Assembly (NCBI GenBank): GCA_963751165.1
Contig: CAVVTP010000016.1
Span: forward strand, 184,449 to 248,448
DNA length: 64,000 nucleotides
Direction of reading: 5' to 3'
Source of the DNA: Roseiarcus sp963751165
GTDB lineage: Bacteria; Pseudomonadota; Alphaproteobacteria; Rhizobiales; Beijerinckiaceae
Positions 1-8,413 of this stretch are shown piece after piece. A model generated the notes under the pieces. That model saw only the letters and a list, made by a program, of their open reading frames with translations. It did no database searches and had not been told where the DNA came from. How positions within the stretch are numbered: the stretch's first letter is position 1; the number at the start of each line of letters is the position of its first letter. The translations under genes and the position numbers were made by a program.

Positions 1-61
1 TCGCTGCAAAGTCGATGATCTTGTGCATGAGCAGGGGCCATTCCTGCATCCGTCCGAACAT
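1..61 (-). CDS. Acyl-CoA ligase (AMP-forming), N-terminal fragment
   Basis: Only the first 20 codons of a minus-strand gene are inside the window. The start ATG at 61-59 follows a strong ribosome binding site (GGGAGG, 8-9 bases upstream). The peptide begins MFGRMQEWPLLMHKIIDFAA, which looks like the start of long-chain fatty-acyl-CoA synthetases (a short Met-rich lead, then a P-L-L..I...A pattern). This family activates carboxylic acids to acyl-CoA through an acyl-AMP intermediate. No catalytic motif is present, so the assignment rests on the N-terminus and on the divergent MarR regulator, a common partner of such catabolic ligases. Confidence 0.5.
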   Translation of the reverse strand, partial: MFGRMQEWPLLMHKIIDFAA

Positions 62-135
62 CTCGGTCCTCCCTCTGTCCTGGGTTGCGGCTTGATCGCG
101 ACGTGCAAATTGTTCATGTCTATACTCACGCGGCG

Positions 136-150
136 GCGATTTGCAATCGC
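136..150. promoter_or_regulatory. Inverted repeat, possible MarR operator
   Basis: A perfect 6-bp inverted repeat, GCGATT-TGC-AATCGC, lies in the intergenic region between the divergent acyl-CoA ligase (start 61) and the MarR gene (start 219). MarR dimers usually bind short palindromes that overlap their own promoter. A TATACT at 121-126 could be a -10 box just upstream. The role is inferred from position and symmetry only. Confidence 0.35.
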
Positions 151-218
151 GCGACGCGAAATGCACGCGCGCCCTAGATATGCGCGCGGTCGCCGGATTT
201 CGACAAGGAATGGCGCTG

Positions 219-719
219 ATGACCGACCGACCCAACCCCGAGCTGCCAATCCGCCTCTGGTTTCGCATGGTGCGCATGATGGCGCGGATGCAGGCGGCGA
301 TTTCCGAGCGGCTGCGTCAGATCGGCATCTCGATCCCGCAATGCGACGTGCTGACGACGCTGACCGAACAGGAAGGGGTCAACCAGCAGCAGCTGGCCGA
401 GCGGCTCTATGTGACCAAGGGCAATATTTCGGGGCTGCTCGACCGGCTCGAGGAAGCAGGCTTGGTCGAGCGCCGAGCGGCCGCTTCAGACCGGCGCCAG
501 TACTCGATCCATCTGACCGATTCGGGACGCGCGATGGCCGAGAGGGCGATCAGCGTCCAGCACGAATGGATCGCCTCGACGCTCGGGCGCATGACCGAAG
601 GCCAACTCCAGGCGCTCGAGGCGCAGGTCGTCGCCCTGCGCGACATCATCCGCGAGCAGGAGGCGTCGGGCGCGGCGAAGGTGGAGGAAGCAGGGGCCGC
701 CGCAAGTCATTCTCAATGA
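219..719 (+). CDS. MarR family transcriptional regulator
   Basis: The 166-residue protein is a typical MarR winged helix-turn-helix dimer. The recognition region reads about LTEQEGVNQQQLAERLYV, followed by SGLLDRLEEAGLVERR and the wing DRRQYSIHLTDSGR, about residues 45-110. These proteins repress a neighbouring gene and release DNA on binding an aromatic or acyl ligand. I chose ATG 219 because AAGGA lies 9 bases upstream; ATG 210 and a TTG at 141 are in-frame alternatives with poorer spacing. It is divergent from an acyl-CoA ligase, so that gene is the most likely target. The ligand is unknown. Confidence 0.85.
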   Translation: MTDRPNPELPIRLWFRMVRMMARMQAAISERLRQIGISIPQCDVLTTLTEQEGVNQQQLAERLYVTKGNISGLLDRLEEAGLVERRAAASDRRQYSIHLTDSGRAMAERAISVQHEWIASTLGRMTEGQLQALEAQVVALRDIIREQEASGAAKVEEAGAAASHSQ

Positions 720-791
720 GGCCGCTGCCGCCCGCAACGCTCGGGCAAACGTCCGTTGGACGGCGCTGATTCCGGCAACAGCTGTCGCGCC

Positions 792-1025
792 TCAGCCGGA
801 CGATGGATTGTCGTCGAGAAGAGACGTCCGCCGGCGGCGATGGGTTTTGAGCCGCTGGCTCGGATCATGCCAGTGCAACATGGCTTCGAACGGATGCTCA
901 CCTTCTCGCGGCAGATCGGCCTGGTCGATTTCTGCCCAGTGCCGCTGCTTCTTGATTCTGGTGAGGATCACGCGCCATTGGGGCGGCGCTCGCGGGTCGT
1001 GGCCGGGCACGGCGGGTCGTAACAT
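792..1025 (-). CDS. Hypothetical protein, 77 aa
   Basis: A short minus-strand ORF whose ATG at 1025 has a strong Shine-Dalgarno (GGAGGAGG) about 6-8 bases upstream, which is the main reason to believe in it. The product is basic, with a core WRVILTRIKKQRHWAEID and later HWHDPSQRLK. That pattern recalls small alphaproteobacterial proteins of unknown function. I see no signal peptide, no membrane segment and no catalytic motif. It stands alone between the MarR gene and another hypothetical protein. Confidence 0.45.
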   Translation of the reverse strand: MLRPAVPGHDPRAPPQWRVILTRIKKQRHWAEIDQADLPREGEHPFEAMLHWHDPSQRLKTHRRRRTSLLDDNPSSG

Positions 1026-1156
1026 CGACGCCTCCTCCGCCCCCCTATCGCGAAGCAGCTTAGACCTCGTTTCGTTCGACCGTTTTGCGCCAGATCAATT
1101 TCCGCAAACGAGCCGCAGGGTCGGCGCGAAGGCGAAATCGCGCAAAAGGGCGGTGG

Positions 1157-1732
1157 TCACGCCGACCAGCGTTTGTTGACTTCATCACGGACCGGAGTCT
1201 CAACTTCGATCGGCGCATTCCGAATATAGGCCAGCGCCTCGGCGAATGCGGCGCCGTCCCGGGACTCCAGCGTTTCGAGGTACCGGATCGCCGCCGTGAC
1301 GGAGAACGGCTCCCCGCCCTTGTCGGGCTCGTCGAAGTTGCTCGCCAGCGCGGTCCAGATCGCGGCGTCGTAGCCATTCGATGTCGCCCAGGCCGAAATC
1401 GCCGTAATCGCTTGTGGATGGCGTTGCATCGCAATGTCGCTTTGGCTGCCGGAGGCCGCTTCGACAAACCCGACTTGTCGCGCGCTTGGCATCCCTTCCT
1501 TGAGCCTGAGGTTCTCGATCGCCTCGTCGAGACTTTGGATTGCGCTTGGGGCGGAATGGATCGTGCAGACAGCGCCGAAGGTTTCGTCGACCACCAGCGT
1601 TAGTCGTCCATCGCTCGAGACCCGGCAAAACTCGATCGGCAGGAGCGGGCCGTTCGGCTCGAAGTCAGTGGCCACTTGCAGCTCCCGACGATCCCGCACC
1701 AACAAGTCCCACGCGAGAACGGCGATTTTCAT
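1157..1732 (-). CDS. Conserved hypothetical protein, possibly gamma-glutamylcyclotransferase-like
   Basis: A 191-residue cytosolic protein starting at ATG 1732 with AAGGAG 7 bases upstream. The N-terminus MKIAVLAWDLLVRD resembles the AVLGWGSLxWD start of a hypothetical family that looks like the gamma-glutamylcyclotransferase fold. Further blocks fit the same family from memory: LPIEFCRVSSDGRLTLVVD near residue 31, an ENLRLKEG block in the middle, a GYDAAIWTALASNF block, and IRNAPIEVETPVRDEV near the C-terminus. The usual glycine-serine of the first loop is replaced (AWDLL), so activity is doubtful. No neighbour suggests a pathway. Confidence 0.6.
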   Translation of the reverse strand: MKIAVLAWDLLVRDRRELQVATDFEPNGPLLPIEFCRVSSDGRLTLVVDETFGAVCTIHSAPSAIQSLDEAIENLRLKEGMPSARQVGFVEAASGSQSDIAMQRHPQAITAISAWATSNGYDAAIWTALASNFDEPDKGGEPFSVTAAIRYLETLESRDGAAFAEALAYIRNAPIEVETPVRDEVNKRWSA

Positions 1733-1812
1733 CGTTGTCTCCTTTTCAGGGTTCGGGCACGCTCAGGTTTTCAGGCCCGCATCGGAGGCGCTACTAAGAA
1801 CGCAGCGCGCCA

Positions 1813-3234
1813 TCAAACGGCAAAAATCTTCCCCGGATTGAACAGGTTCTGCGGATCGAAGGCCGCCTTGACCCGGCGCATGAGGCCGACCGCCTCCGAC
1901 CCGTGCTCGTCCTCCATATAGGCGATCTTTTTCTGGCCGATCCCATGCTCGCCGGTGCAGGTGCCGCCCATGGCGATGGCGCGGTGCGCCAGGCGGGAGG
2001 CAAAAGCATCCGCCGCCTCGATTTCGCGCGCATTGCTCATGTCGACGAGCGGGCTCACGTGGAAATTGCCGTCGCCGACATGGCCGACGATCGGCGCGAC
2101 GAGGCCGGCTGCCTTGATGTCCTCCAGCGTCTCCTCGACGCAGTCGGCGAGGCGCGAGATCGGCACGCAGGTGTCGGTGGCGAAAGGACGCGCGCCGGGC
2201 CTCAGGGTCATTTGCGCCCAGAAGCCGTCGTGGCGCGCCTGCCAGAGTTTCGTGCGATCTTCGGGCTTTGTCGCCCAGATGAAGTTGCCGCCGCCGTTAT
2301 CGGCAACGATCTCGCCGAAGCGCTGCGCCTGCTCGGCGACGCTTCGCTCGCTGCCGTGGAATTCGACGAGCAGCATTGGGTTCTCGGGCAGCGTCAGATG
2401 CGCGTAAGCGTTGAAGGCTCTCACCGACAGCGTGTCGAGAAGCTCGATCCGGGCGATCGGCAGGCCGGACTGGATCGTCTGGATCGTCGTATCGCAGGCC
2501 GAGCGCACATCGGGAAACGAGCAGGTTCCCGCCGAGATCGCCTCAGGGATGCCCGAAAGGCGGAGCGCCACCTCGACGATCGCTCCGAGCGTGCCTTCGG
2601 AGCCGACGAAGAGATGGGTTAGGTCGTAGCCGGCCGAGGATTTCTTCGCCCGCGAGCCGGTGCGCACGAACGCGCCCTCGGCGGTGACCACGCCGAGCGA
2701 GAGCACGAGCTCCTTCATTGTGCCGTAGCGCACGGCGTTGGTGCCCGAGGCGCGGGTCGCGGCCATGCCGCCGAGGGAGGCGTCGGCGCCGGGGTCGATC
2801 GGGAAGAAGAGGCCGGTGTCGTGCAGATACTCGTTGAGCTGTTTGCGGGTCACGCCGGGCTCGACGACGCAATCGAGGTCCTCGGCGTTGACGGCCAGGA
2901 CCTTGTTCATCCGCGAGCAGTCGAGCGACACCCCGCCGTGGGGCGCATTCACGTGGCCCTCGAGCGACGAGCCGATGCCGAAGGGCACGATCGGCGCGTC
3001 GTGTTTGGCGCAGAGTTTGACGAGATCGATCACGTCGTCGCGCGATTCAGCGAATACGACCGCGTCCGGCGGCTGGTTCTCGAGCCAGGTCAGGGTATGG
3101 CCGTGCGCCTTGCGGATCGCGTCCGAGGCAGTGAAACGGTTGCCGAATCTCGCCGCGAGATCGGCATTGAGCGCAGTGATCGCGTCCGCCGCGAGGCGGC
3201 CGTTCCGCTTGCGGACCTGGGGAAAGGGATTCAC
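1813..3234 (-). CDS. FAD-linked D-lactate/glycolate dehydrogenase (GlcD/Dld type)
   Basis: A 473-residue FAD-binding oxidoreductase of the D-lactate dehydrogenase (cytochrome)/GlcD group, which oxidises a 2-hydroxyacid and passes electrons to the respiratory chain. The PCMH-type FAD domain is clear: PIVPFGIGSSLEGHV near residues 80-95, DPGADASLGGMAATRASGTN near 150, and GSEGTLGAIVEV near 220. The C-terminal FAD-oxidase domain ends with VGHVGDGNFH and CTGEHGIGQKK near residues 390-445. Length matches the family. The start is GTG 3234 with only a weak GAGAG upstream. There is no operon partner. D-lactate and glycolate cannot be told apart from the sequence. Confidence 0.85.
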   Translation of the reverse strand: MNPFPQVRKRNGRLAADAITALNADLAARFGNRFTASDAIRKAHGHTLTWLENQPPDAVVFAESRDDVIDLVKLCAKHDAPIVPFGIGSSLEGHVNAPHGGVSLDCSRMNKVLAVNAEDLDCVVEPGVTRKQLNEYLHDTGLFFPIDPGADASLGGMAATRASGTNAVRYGTMKELVLSLGVVTAEGAFVRTGSRAKKSSAGYDLTHLFVGSEGTLGAIVEVALRLSGIPEAISAGTCSFPDVRSACDTTIQTIQSGLPIARIELLDTLSVRAFNAYAHLTLPENPMLLVEFHGSERSVAEQAQRFGEIVADNGGGNFIWATKPEDRTKLWQARHDGFWAQMTLRPGARPFATDTCVPISRLADCVEETLEDIKAAGLVAPIVGHVGDGNFHVSPLVDMSNAREIEAADAFASRLAHRAIAMGGTCTGEHGIGQKKIAYMEDEHGSEAVGLMRRVKAAFDPQNLFNPGKIFAV

Positions 3235-3303
3235 GGCTCTCGAGCCTTTGGGTTCTCGCTGAATAAGCGGAGATTAGGCGCGCAGGCGCAGGCTGGCTAG
3301 AGA

Positions 3304-3317
3304 GTGATTTTTATCAC
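3304..3317. promoter_or_regulatory. Short inverted repeat between dehydrogenase and sufE
   Basis: GTGAT-TTTT-ATCAC is a perfect 5-bp inverted repeat with a 4-base spacer. It lies 70 bases upstream of the minus-strand dehydrogenase start and 123 bases upstream of sufE. It could be an operator half-site pair for the dehydrogenase. Only symmetry and position support this. Confidence 0.25.
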
Positions 3318-3439
3318 CATATGAGCCGGGCCATAGCGTCATCGCGGGAACGATAGCCCTCCGCGACCCCGCTTTGTAGAAATGCGGGCTGGTCTTCCAC
3401 CCGTTCCCGTCCCTATATGACAGCAGACAGGATGGAGCG

Positions 3440-3859
3440 GTGACGGCGTTTGACACCATTCGCGAGGATTTCGCCTCCCTTGAGGACTGGGAGGACCGCT
3501 ACCGTTACGTCATCGAGCTCGGCAGCGATCTGGAGCCTTTGAGCGAGGCCGCCCATAATGACGCGAACAAGGTCCGCGGTTGCGTTAGCCAGGTCTGGCT
3601 CGAGAAAGAACAAAAGCGCGACGGCGACGGCGCGACGATCCTTCACTACCGCGGTGACAGCGACTCGCATCTCGTTCGTGGGCTGATCGCCATCGCCATT
3701 GCGCTGTTCTCCGACCGGCCGCCGGAGCAAATTCTCGCCATTGACGCGCTGGGGACTTTTCGCGCGCTCGGTCTCGAACAGCATCTCACCCCGCAGCGAT
3801 CGAACGGCGTTCGAGCCATGATCGATCGCATTCGATCCGACGCAGCCGCCGCGGCTTAG
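3440..3859 (+). CDS. sufE: SufE family cysteine desulfuration protein
   Basis: A 139-residue SufE homologue. SufE takes sulfur from the cysteine desulfurase SufS as a persulfide and passes it to the SufBCD scaffold for Fe-S cluster assembly in the cytosol. The acceptor cysteine is residue 48, in KVRGCVSQVW, which is the SufE signature. DW.DRY.Y.IELG near residue 20 and LSDRPPEQIL-like text (LFSDRPPEQIL) near residue 90 also fit. The start is GTG 3440. The gene is free-standing; no other suf gene lies nearby. Confidence 0.9.
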   Translation: MTAFDTIREDFASLEDWEDRYRYVIELGSDLEPLSEAAHNDANKVRGCVSQVWLEKEQKRDGDGATILHYRGDSDSHLVRGLIAIAIALFSDRPPEQILAIDALGTFRALGLEQHLTPQRSNGVRAMIDRIRSDAAAAA

Positions 3860-4126
3860 CCGGCGCCGCCATCGAGGCCTCATCGACTCCAAAAGCAGGC
3901 GGCTTCAGCACTTGCCGATGGTTCAGACCCTCGCACGCAGGAACATAGCCGAAGTCTCCACGCCTGTGGGAAAAGTGCGCGCTTGCCATGCGAGCGGCGA
4001 CCCGCTTATCGAACGCGCGACCGGTCGGGGCCGGAGCCCGCGCTTTCGATCGCGCGACGCTTGTGTTACCAGACCGGCTTGAAGGGTCCGTGCGCCTCGC
4101 GCCGTGGACGATGGGCAAACGGCGCG

Positions 4127-4645
4127 ATGACAGAGCGACGGAGCAGTTTCAACTACGAAGAGCTTCTCGCTTGCGGCAGAGGCGAACTGTTCGGCTCGGG
4201 CAACGCCCAGTTGCCTCTGCCGCCAATGCTGATGTTCGACCGGATTTCCGAGATCTCCGAGACTGGCGGCGCGAACGGCAAGGGCGAAGTGCGCGCCGAG
4301 CTCGACGTCAGGCCCACGCTCTGGTTCTTCGATTGCCACTTCAAGGGTGACCCGGTGATGCCGGGCTGCCTGGGTCTCGACGCGCTCTGGCAATTGACCG
4401 GCTTTTTCCTCGGGTGGCTGGGTCTTTCCGGCCGTGGTCGGGCGCTCGGCGTGGGCGAAGTGAAATTCGCCGACCAGGTGCTGCCCGCGGTCAGGAAGAT
4501 CGTTTACGGCGTCGACATCAAACGCGTATTCAGGGGCAAATTGATTCTCGGTATCTCCGATGGGTGGCTGGAGGCGGACGGCAAGCGCATATATGACGTG
4601 AAGGATATGCGCGTCGGCCTGTTCAGTCCGTCGGGCCCGGCATGA
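4127..4645 (+). CDS. fabA: 3-hydroxydecanoyl-ACP dehydratase/isomerase FabA
   Basis: FabA dehydrates 3-hydroxyacyl-ACP and isomerises trans-2- to cis-3-decenoyl-ACP, the branch point to unsaturated fatty acids. ATG 4127 gives 172 residues, exactly the family length; longer in-frame starts give an unlikely arginine-rich extension. The hot-dog fold motifs are present: LPLPPMLMFDRI near residue 30, FDCHFKGDPVMPGCLGLDALWQ near residues 68-90 with the catalytic His and the aspartate of LGLD, and GVGEVKF near residue 105. fabB and fabI follow in the same direction, forming the fabA-fabB-fabI operon typical of Hyphomicrobiales. Confidence 0.95.
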   Translation: MTERRSSFNYEELLACGRGELFGSGNAQLPLPPMLMFDRISEISETGGANGKGEVRAELDVRPTLWFFDCHFKGDPVMPGCLGLDALWQLTGFFLGWLGLSGRGRALGVGEVKFADQVLPAVRKIVYGVDIKRVFRGKLILGISDGWLEADGKRIYDVKDMRVGLFSPSGPA

Positions 4646-4687
4646 AGGCCGGATGCGGTTAGGGCCGCGAGTCACGGAGAAAAGTCG

Positions 4688-5911
4688 ATGAGGCGCGTGG
4701 TGGTCACGGGGATGGGCATCGTGTCCTCGATCGGCTCCAATACGCAGGAAGTCACGGCGAGCCTTCATGCCGGCAGGTCGGGCGTCACCCGGGCCGAGAA
4801 GTTCGCGGAACTTGGCTTCCGCTCCCAGGTGCAGGGGGCGCCGACTCTGAATGCCGAAGAGGTCGTCGACCGGCGGGCGATGCGCTTCCACGGCGGAGGC
4901 ACCGCCTGGAACCACGTCGCGATGGATCAGGCGATCGTCGATAGCGGGCTTGCGCCTGAGGACGTGTCCAACCCACGGACCGGCATCATTATGGGGTCGG
5001 GCGGACCCTCCACGCGCGCGATCGTCGAGGCGGCGGACGTCACCCGCGCAAAAGGCCCGAAGCGCGTCGGTCCGTTCGCAGTCCCCAAGTCGATGTCCTC
5101 GACCGCGTCGGCGACCTTGTCGACCTGGTTCAAGATCAAGGGCGTCAGCTATTCCATCTCGTCGGCCTGCGCGACCTCCAATCACTGCATCGGCGCGGCA
5201 TATGAGCATATTGCCACCCGGAAACAGGAGGTGATGTTTGCCGGAGGGTGCGAGGAACTCGACTGGACGCTGGCGGTCCTGTTCGATGCGATGGGCGCCA
5301 TGTCCTCGGCCTACAATGAAACGCCTGCGCGGGCGTCCCGCGCCTACGACCGGAACCGCGACGGCTTTGTGATCTCCGCCGGGGCCGGGGTGCTTGTTCT
5401 TGAGGAATATGACAGAGCGAGGAGCCGGGGAGCGAAAATCTACGGCGAGATCGCCGGCTACGGCGCGACCTCCGACGGTCACGACATGGTGGCGCCGTCC
5501 GGCGAGGGCGCCGCGCGGTGCATGCGCCAGGCCCTGGCGACCGTGAAGACGCCGATCGACTACATCAATCCGCACGCCACCTCGACGCAGGTCGGAGACC
5601 TCAGGGAGATCGAGGCGCTACGCGAGGTGTTCGGCTCCGGCGAGAAGTGTCCGCCGATTTCGGCGACCAAGTCGCTGACCGGACATTCGCAAGGAGCGAC
5701 CGGCGTGCACGAGGCGATCTATTCTCTGCTGATGATGCGCAACGGGTTCATTTGCGAGAGCGCCCATATCGACGAGATCGATCCCGCTTTCTCCGACATG
5801 CCGATCATCCGGTCGCGACGGGATAACGTCGATCTACGCGCCGTGCTTTCTAACTCTTTCGGCTTCGGCGGAACCAACGCGACGCTCGTCTTCAAGCATG
5901 TCGACGCGTGA
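4688..5911 (+). CDS. fabB: 3-oxoacyl-ACP synthase I FabB
   Basis: A 407-residue beta-ketoacyl-ACP synthase that elongates cis-3-decenoyl-ACP made by FabA. The active-site cysteine is residue 161 in SSACATSNH. The histidines of the catalytic triad are H296 (NPHATST) and H333 (TGHSQGATG), and the supporting lysine is K328 (ATKSLTG). The C-terminal SFGFGGTNATLVF is the usual thiolase-fold end. The start is ATG 4688 with GGAGAAA upstream. It lies 42 bases after fabA and 74 bases before fabI, so the three are probably cotranscribed. Confidence 0.96.
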   Translation: MRRVVVTGMGIVSSIGSNTQEVTASLHAGRSGVTRAEKFAELGFRSQVQGAPTLNAEEVVDRRAMRFHGGGTAWNHVAMDQAIVDSGLAPEDVSNPRTGIIMGSGGPSTRAIVEAADVTRAKGPKRVGPFAVPKSMSSTASATLSTWFKIKGVSYSISSACATSNHCIGAAYEHIATRKQEVMFAGGCEELDWTLAVLFDAMGAMSSAYNETPARASRAYDRNRDGFVISAGAGVLVLEEYDRARSRGAKIYGEIAGYGATSDGHDMVAPSGEGAARCMRQALATVKTPIDYINPHATSTQVGDLREIEALREVFGSGEKCPPISATKSLTGHSQGATGVHEAIYSLLMMRNGFICESAHIDEIDPAFSDMPIIRSRRDNVDLRAVLSNSFGFGGTNATLVFKHVDA

Positions 5912-5985
5912 GGGCGTCCGGAAGCCGCCGCGCCGCGTCCTCCGCTCTTCCGTTCCCGACCCATCGTCTTGTGCAAGAGTAAGTG

Positions 5986-6783
5986 ATGCCGTCTCGCCTG
6001 ATGCACGAAAAACGCGGCCTGGTCATGGGGGTGGCCAACGACCATTCTATAGCGTGGGGCATCGCCAAGGCGCTGGCGGCCGAAGGGGCAAAGCTCGCGT
6101 TCACCTATCAGGGCGAGGCCCTCGAAAAACGGGTCGAGCCGCTCGCAAGGAGCCTCGACTCGGAACTCATCCTTCCCTGTGACGTCGAGGACATCGATTC
6201 GGTCGAGGCGGTATTTTCCGCCATCTCCGCGGCCTGGGGAAAGCTCGACTTCCTCGTTCATTGCATAGGCTTTTCCGACAAGAACGAACTGAAGGGTCGC
6301 TATGCAGACACGAGTCGGGAGAACTTCATCCGAACGATGGTGGTTTCCGCCTTTTCTTTTACCGAGATCGCGAAACGCGCGGCCGCGCTCATGCCCTCGG
6401 GCGGGGCGATGTTGACCCTCACGTTCGGTGGCTCGACGCGTGTCGCGCCGAACTACAATGTCATGGGCCTCGCCAAAGCCGCGCTCGAGGCCAGCGTGCG
6501 TTACCTGGCTGCGGATTTCGGCCGGGACAATATCCGGGTGAACGCCATTTCCGCCGGACCGGTCCGCACGCTCGCGGGGGCGGGGGTCGCCGACGCGCGC
6601 TTCATGTTCAACTTCCAGCGGGACCATTCACCGCTCAAACGCAGCGTCACCATCGAAAATGTCGGCGGCTCGGCGCTCTATCTACTCTCGAACCTCTCCG
6701 AAGGCGTGACGGGGGAAGTTCATTTCGTCGATTGCGGCTATAACATCGTCTCGATGCCGCGGCCGGACGACATCAAGTCCTGA
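5986..6783 (+). CDS. fabI: Enoyl-ACP reductase FabI (NADH)
   Basis: A 265-residue SDR-family enoyl-ACP reductase that completes each fatty-acid elongation round. The nucleotide site is GVANDHSIAWGIAKALA near residues 15-30. The catalytic Tyr-X6-Lys is in NYNVMGLAKAALE. ISAGPVRTLA near residue 185 is the substrate loop. The residue at the E. coli Tyr146 position is Phe here (LTFGGSTR), as in mycobacterial InhA; this is tolerated in the family. ATG 5986 has AAGAG 5-6 bases upstream; ATG 6001 is an alternative. It is the third gene of fabA-fabB-fabI. Confidence 0.94.
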   Translation: MPSRLMHEKRGLVMGVANDHSIAWGIAKALAAEGAKLAFTYQGEALEKRVEPLARSLDSELILPCDVEDIDSVEAVFSAISAAWGKLDFLVHCIGFSDKNELKGRYADTSRENFIRTMVVSAFSFTEIAKRAAALMPSGGAMLTLTFGGSTRVAPNYNVMGLAKAALEASVRYLAADFGRDNIRVNAISAGPVRTLAGAGVADARFMFNFQRDHSPLKRSVTIENVGGSALYLLSNLSEGVTGEVHFVDCGYNIVSMPRPDDIKS

Positions 6784-6838
6784 ACCCCGAGAATCAGGTT
6801 TTCCATGGCGAGAATCATCTTTCGTTGGCTCTGAGCCG

Positions 6839-7879
6839 ATGAGCGTCGTAAGCAACGCGGCCGCTGACAGCTTCATCGACCGGGAGGCCGGGCGCTGCCC
6901 CTTCTATCTCGTGCATGGGTCCGACGAGGGCCTGACGCATGAGCGGAGCCGCGCGATCGCCCGCAAGGCCCTCGGCGGCGGCGAAAACCCCTTGAGCCTT
7001 CTGCGTCTCGACGGCGACGCGATCGCGCGCGAGCCGGGCGCCCTCGCCGAGGAGGCCTACGCGGTCTCGATGTTCGGGGGTCATCGGGTCATTTGGATCG
7101 ACGCCCAGAGGCAGGATCTCCTTCGGGCTTTGAGCCCGCTGTTCGCGAACCCTCCGCCCGACTGCACCATGATCGTTCGAGCCGGACAGTTGAGGAGGGA
7201 CAGCACGCTTCGGCAGGCCTTCGAGAAAATGACGAACGGAGTGTCCGTCGAGTGCTACTCGGACGAAAGGGCGGCCCTCGAACGGCTGCTCGACAGCGAG
7301 GCCCAGTCGGCCGGGATTGCGATCGCTCCCGATGCGCGAACCGCACTCGTGGCCCTGCTGGGAGCGGATCGGGAGACGACGAGGGGAGAGATCGCCAAGC
7401 TGATGCTCTACGCGCTGGGGAAGTCGCGAATAGAGATCGAGGACCTCGAAGCGATCGTCTCCGGGGCGGCGCCGTCGAAACTCGAGCAGGTGATCGACCG
7501 TTCGCTGGCCGGCGACCTTCGAGAAGCGGCCGCCACGGCAGCGCAGTTTTTCAATGAGGACGGCGAGGGCGAGCGACTGATGGCTCGCCTGATTGCACAA
7601 CTCATGCTCCTGCATCGATTGCGGCTGGAGATGGACCGATCGCAGCCGGTGGACGCTGCTCGTCTGCCGTCGATCACGAGGTTGCCACCCTCTGCCCGCC
7701 GGGCGCTTTCCAGACAGTCCGAGAGATGGACCTCCGAAGCGATTGCGCGCCGGCTGCCGGCCATCCAGGCCGCCGGCGCCAACGTGCGCGCGCGGCCCGG
7801 CTTGGCCCGGCTGTTGGCGACCCGAATGCTTTGGGCGCTGGCGCAAAGCGCGGCCAAGGGCCACGGGGGATCGACGTAG
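6839..7879 (+). CDS. holA: DNA polymerase III subunit delta HolA
   Basis: A 346-residue delta subunit of the polymerase III clamp loader, which opens the beta clamp and helps load it on primed DNA. YLVHGSDEGL near residue 23 starts the degenerate AAA+ domain. ESIVSGAAPS-like text (EAIVSGAAPSKLEQVIDRSLAGD) near residue 205 and the C-terminal collar LMARLIAQLMLLHRLR near residue 245 are typical of alphaproteobacterial delta proteins. It follows fabI by 55 bases, an uncommon neighbour. Its last ~85 codons are duplicated in degenerate form at 16.0 kb. Confidence 0.9.
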   Translation: MSVVSNAAADSFIDREAGRCPFYLVHGSDEGLTHERSRAIARKALGGGENPLSLLRLDGDAIAREPGALAEEAYAVSMFGGHRVIWIDAQRQDLLRALSPLFANPPPDCTMIVRAGQLRRDSTLRQAFEKMTNGVSVECYSDERAALERLLDSEAQSAGIAIAPDARTALVALLGADRETTRGEIAKLMLYALGKSRIEIEDLEAIVSGAAPSKLEQVIDRSLAGDLREAAATAAQFFNEDGEGERLMARLIAQLMLLHRLRLEMDRSQPVDAARLPSITRLPPSARRALSRQSERWTSEAIARRLPAIQAAGANVRARPGLARLLATRMLWALAQSAAKGHGGST

Positions 7880-8073
7880 TCAAGGGATGGAACGAGCGTG
7901 GTCGTTCCTGGAGGCTGAACTGGCGAAGGCCGACCGCCCTCGGAGTTCGAATCCGTCGCTTGGCGCTTGCTTGAATGGTGGAGGGCCAGAATCGACTGTT
8001 GCCGCCCCTCGAAGCGCTTCTGGTGAACGAGCGCGATGCGCCAGAACCCGGACTTGGGCTGAACGGGTCGGTT
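7623..8073. repeat. Duplicated block, copy A (3' end of holA plus downstream DNA)
   Basis: This 451-base stretch covers the last third of the holA C-terminal domain and about 195 bases beyond its stop. It recurs at 16024-16414 at high identity, with one internal ~60-base deletion there. Long identical runs include CGGGCGCTTTCCAGACAGTC and GTGAACGAGCGCGATGCGCC. Conservation continues past the holA stop codon, so the copied unit was DNA rather than a gene. This copy is intact and in frame. Confidence 0.85.
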
Positions 8074-8413
8074 GCGCCGGGAGCGGCGCTCATTGCGCAG
8101 GTCATTGATAGGATGAGAAGCGCTGTCTGCTTCTCGGTCGCCGCTTTGGTGGCGCATTGAAACGAGTATTTCGGCGCCATAAGATCGCGACGTGCTCGGT
8201 CGCGCGTGCGGGCTTATTCGTGGGGGCGACCGCGGTCCGGCAGCGCTGGCGTCCGAGCCCCTGGGCCCTCGGTCCCCATCGCTGGCGCCTCTCACTGTTG
8301 GATCAAATGTCGATGACGATGCAACGTGTCGCTTTCGGCGGCATTCATTCGTGTTTCGCTGCGCCGCCTTTTCGGTGGGTCGTGCATCGCGTCGTTCGGA
8401 CGACGGCTGCGCA
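8074..8413. other. Intergenic stretch, no gene recognised
   Basis: About 340 bases between the duplicated block and the sulfotransferase. Open frames run through it in several phases but none gives a recognisable protein or a good ribosome binding site. The sulfotransferase frame is open back to 8192, yet the residues before 8414 do not look like the family. Confidence 0.4.

Noticed and set aside
3923..5575. 550-codon minus-strand frame over fabA and fabB
   Set aside because: Shadow of two well-supported genes; composition is Arg/Gly/Ala-rich with no domain.
7940..7970. GAGTTCGAATCCGTC, which looks like a tRNA T-arm
   Set aside because: The flanking bases do not pair as a T-stem and no acceptor, D or anticodon arm can be drawn; the copy at 16.3 kb has it mutated.
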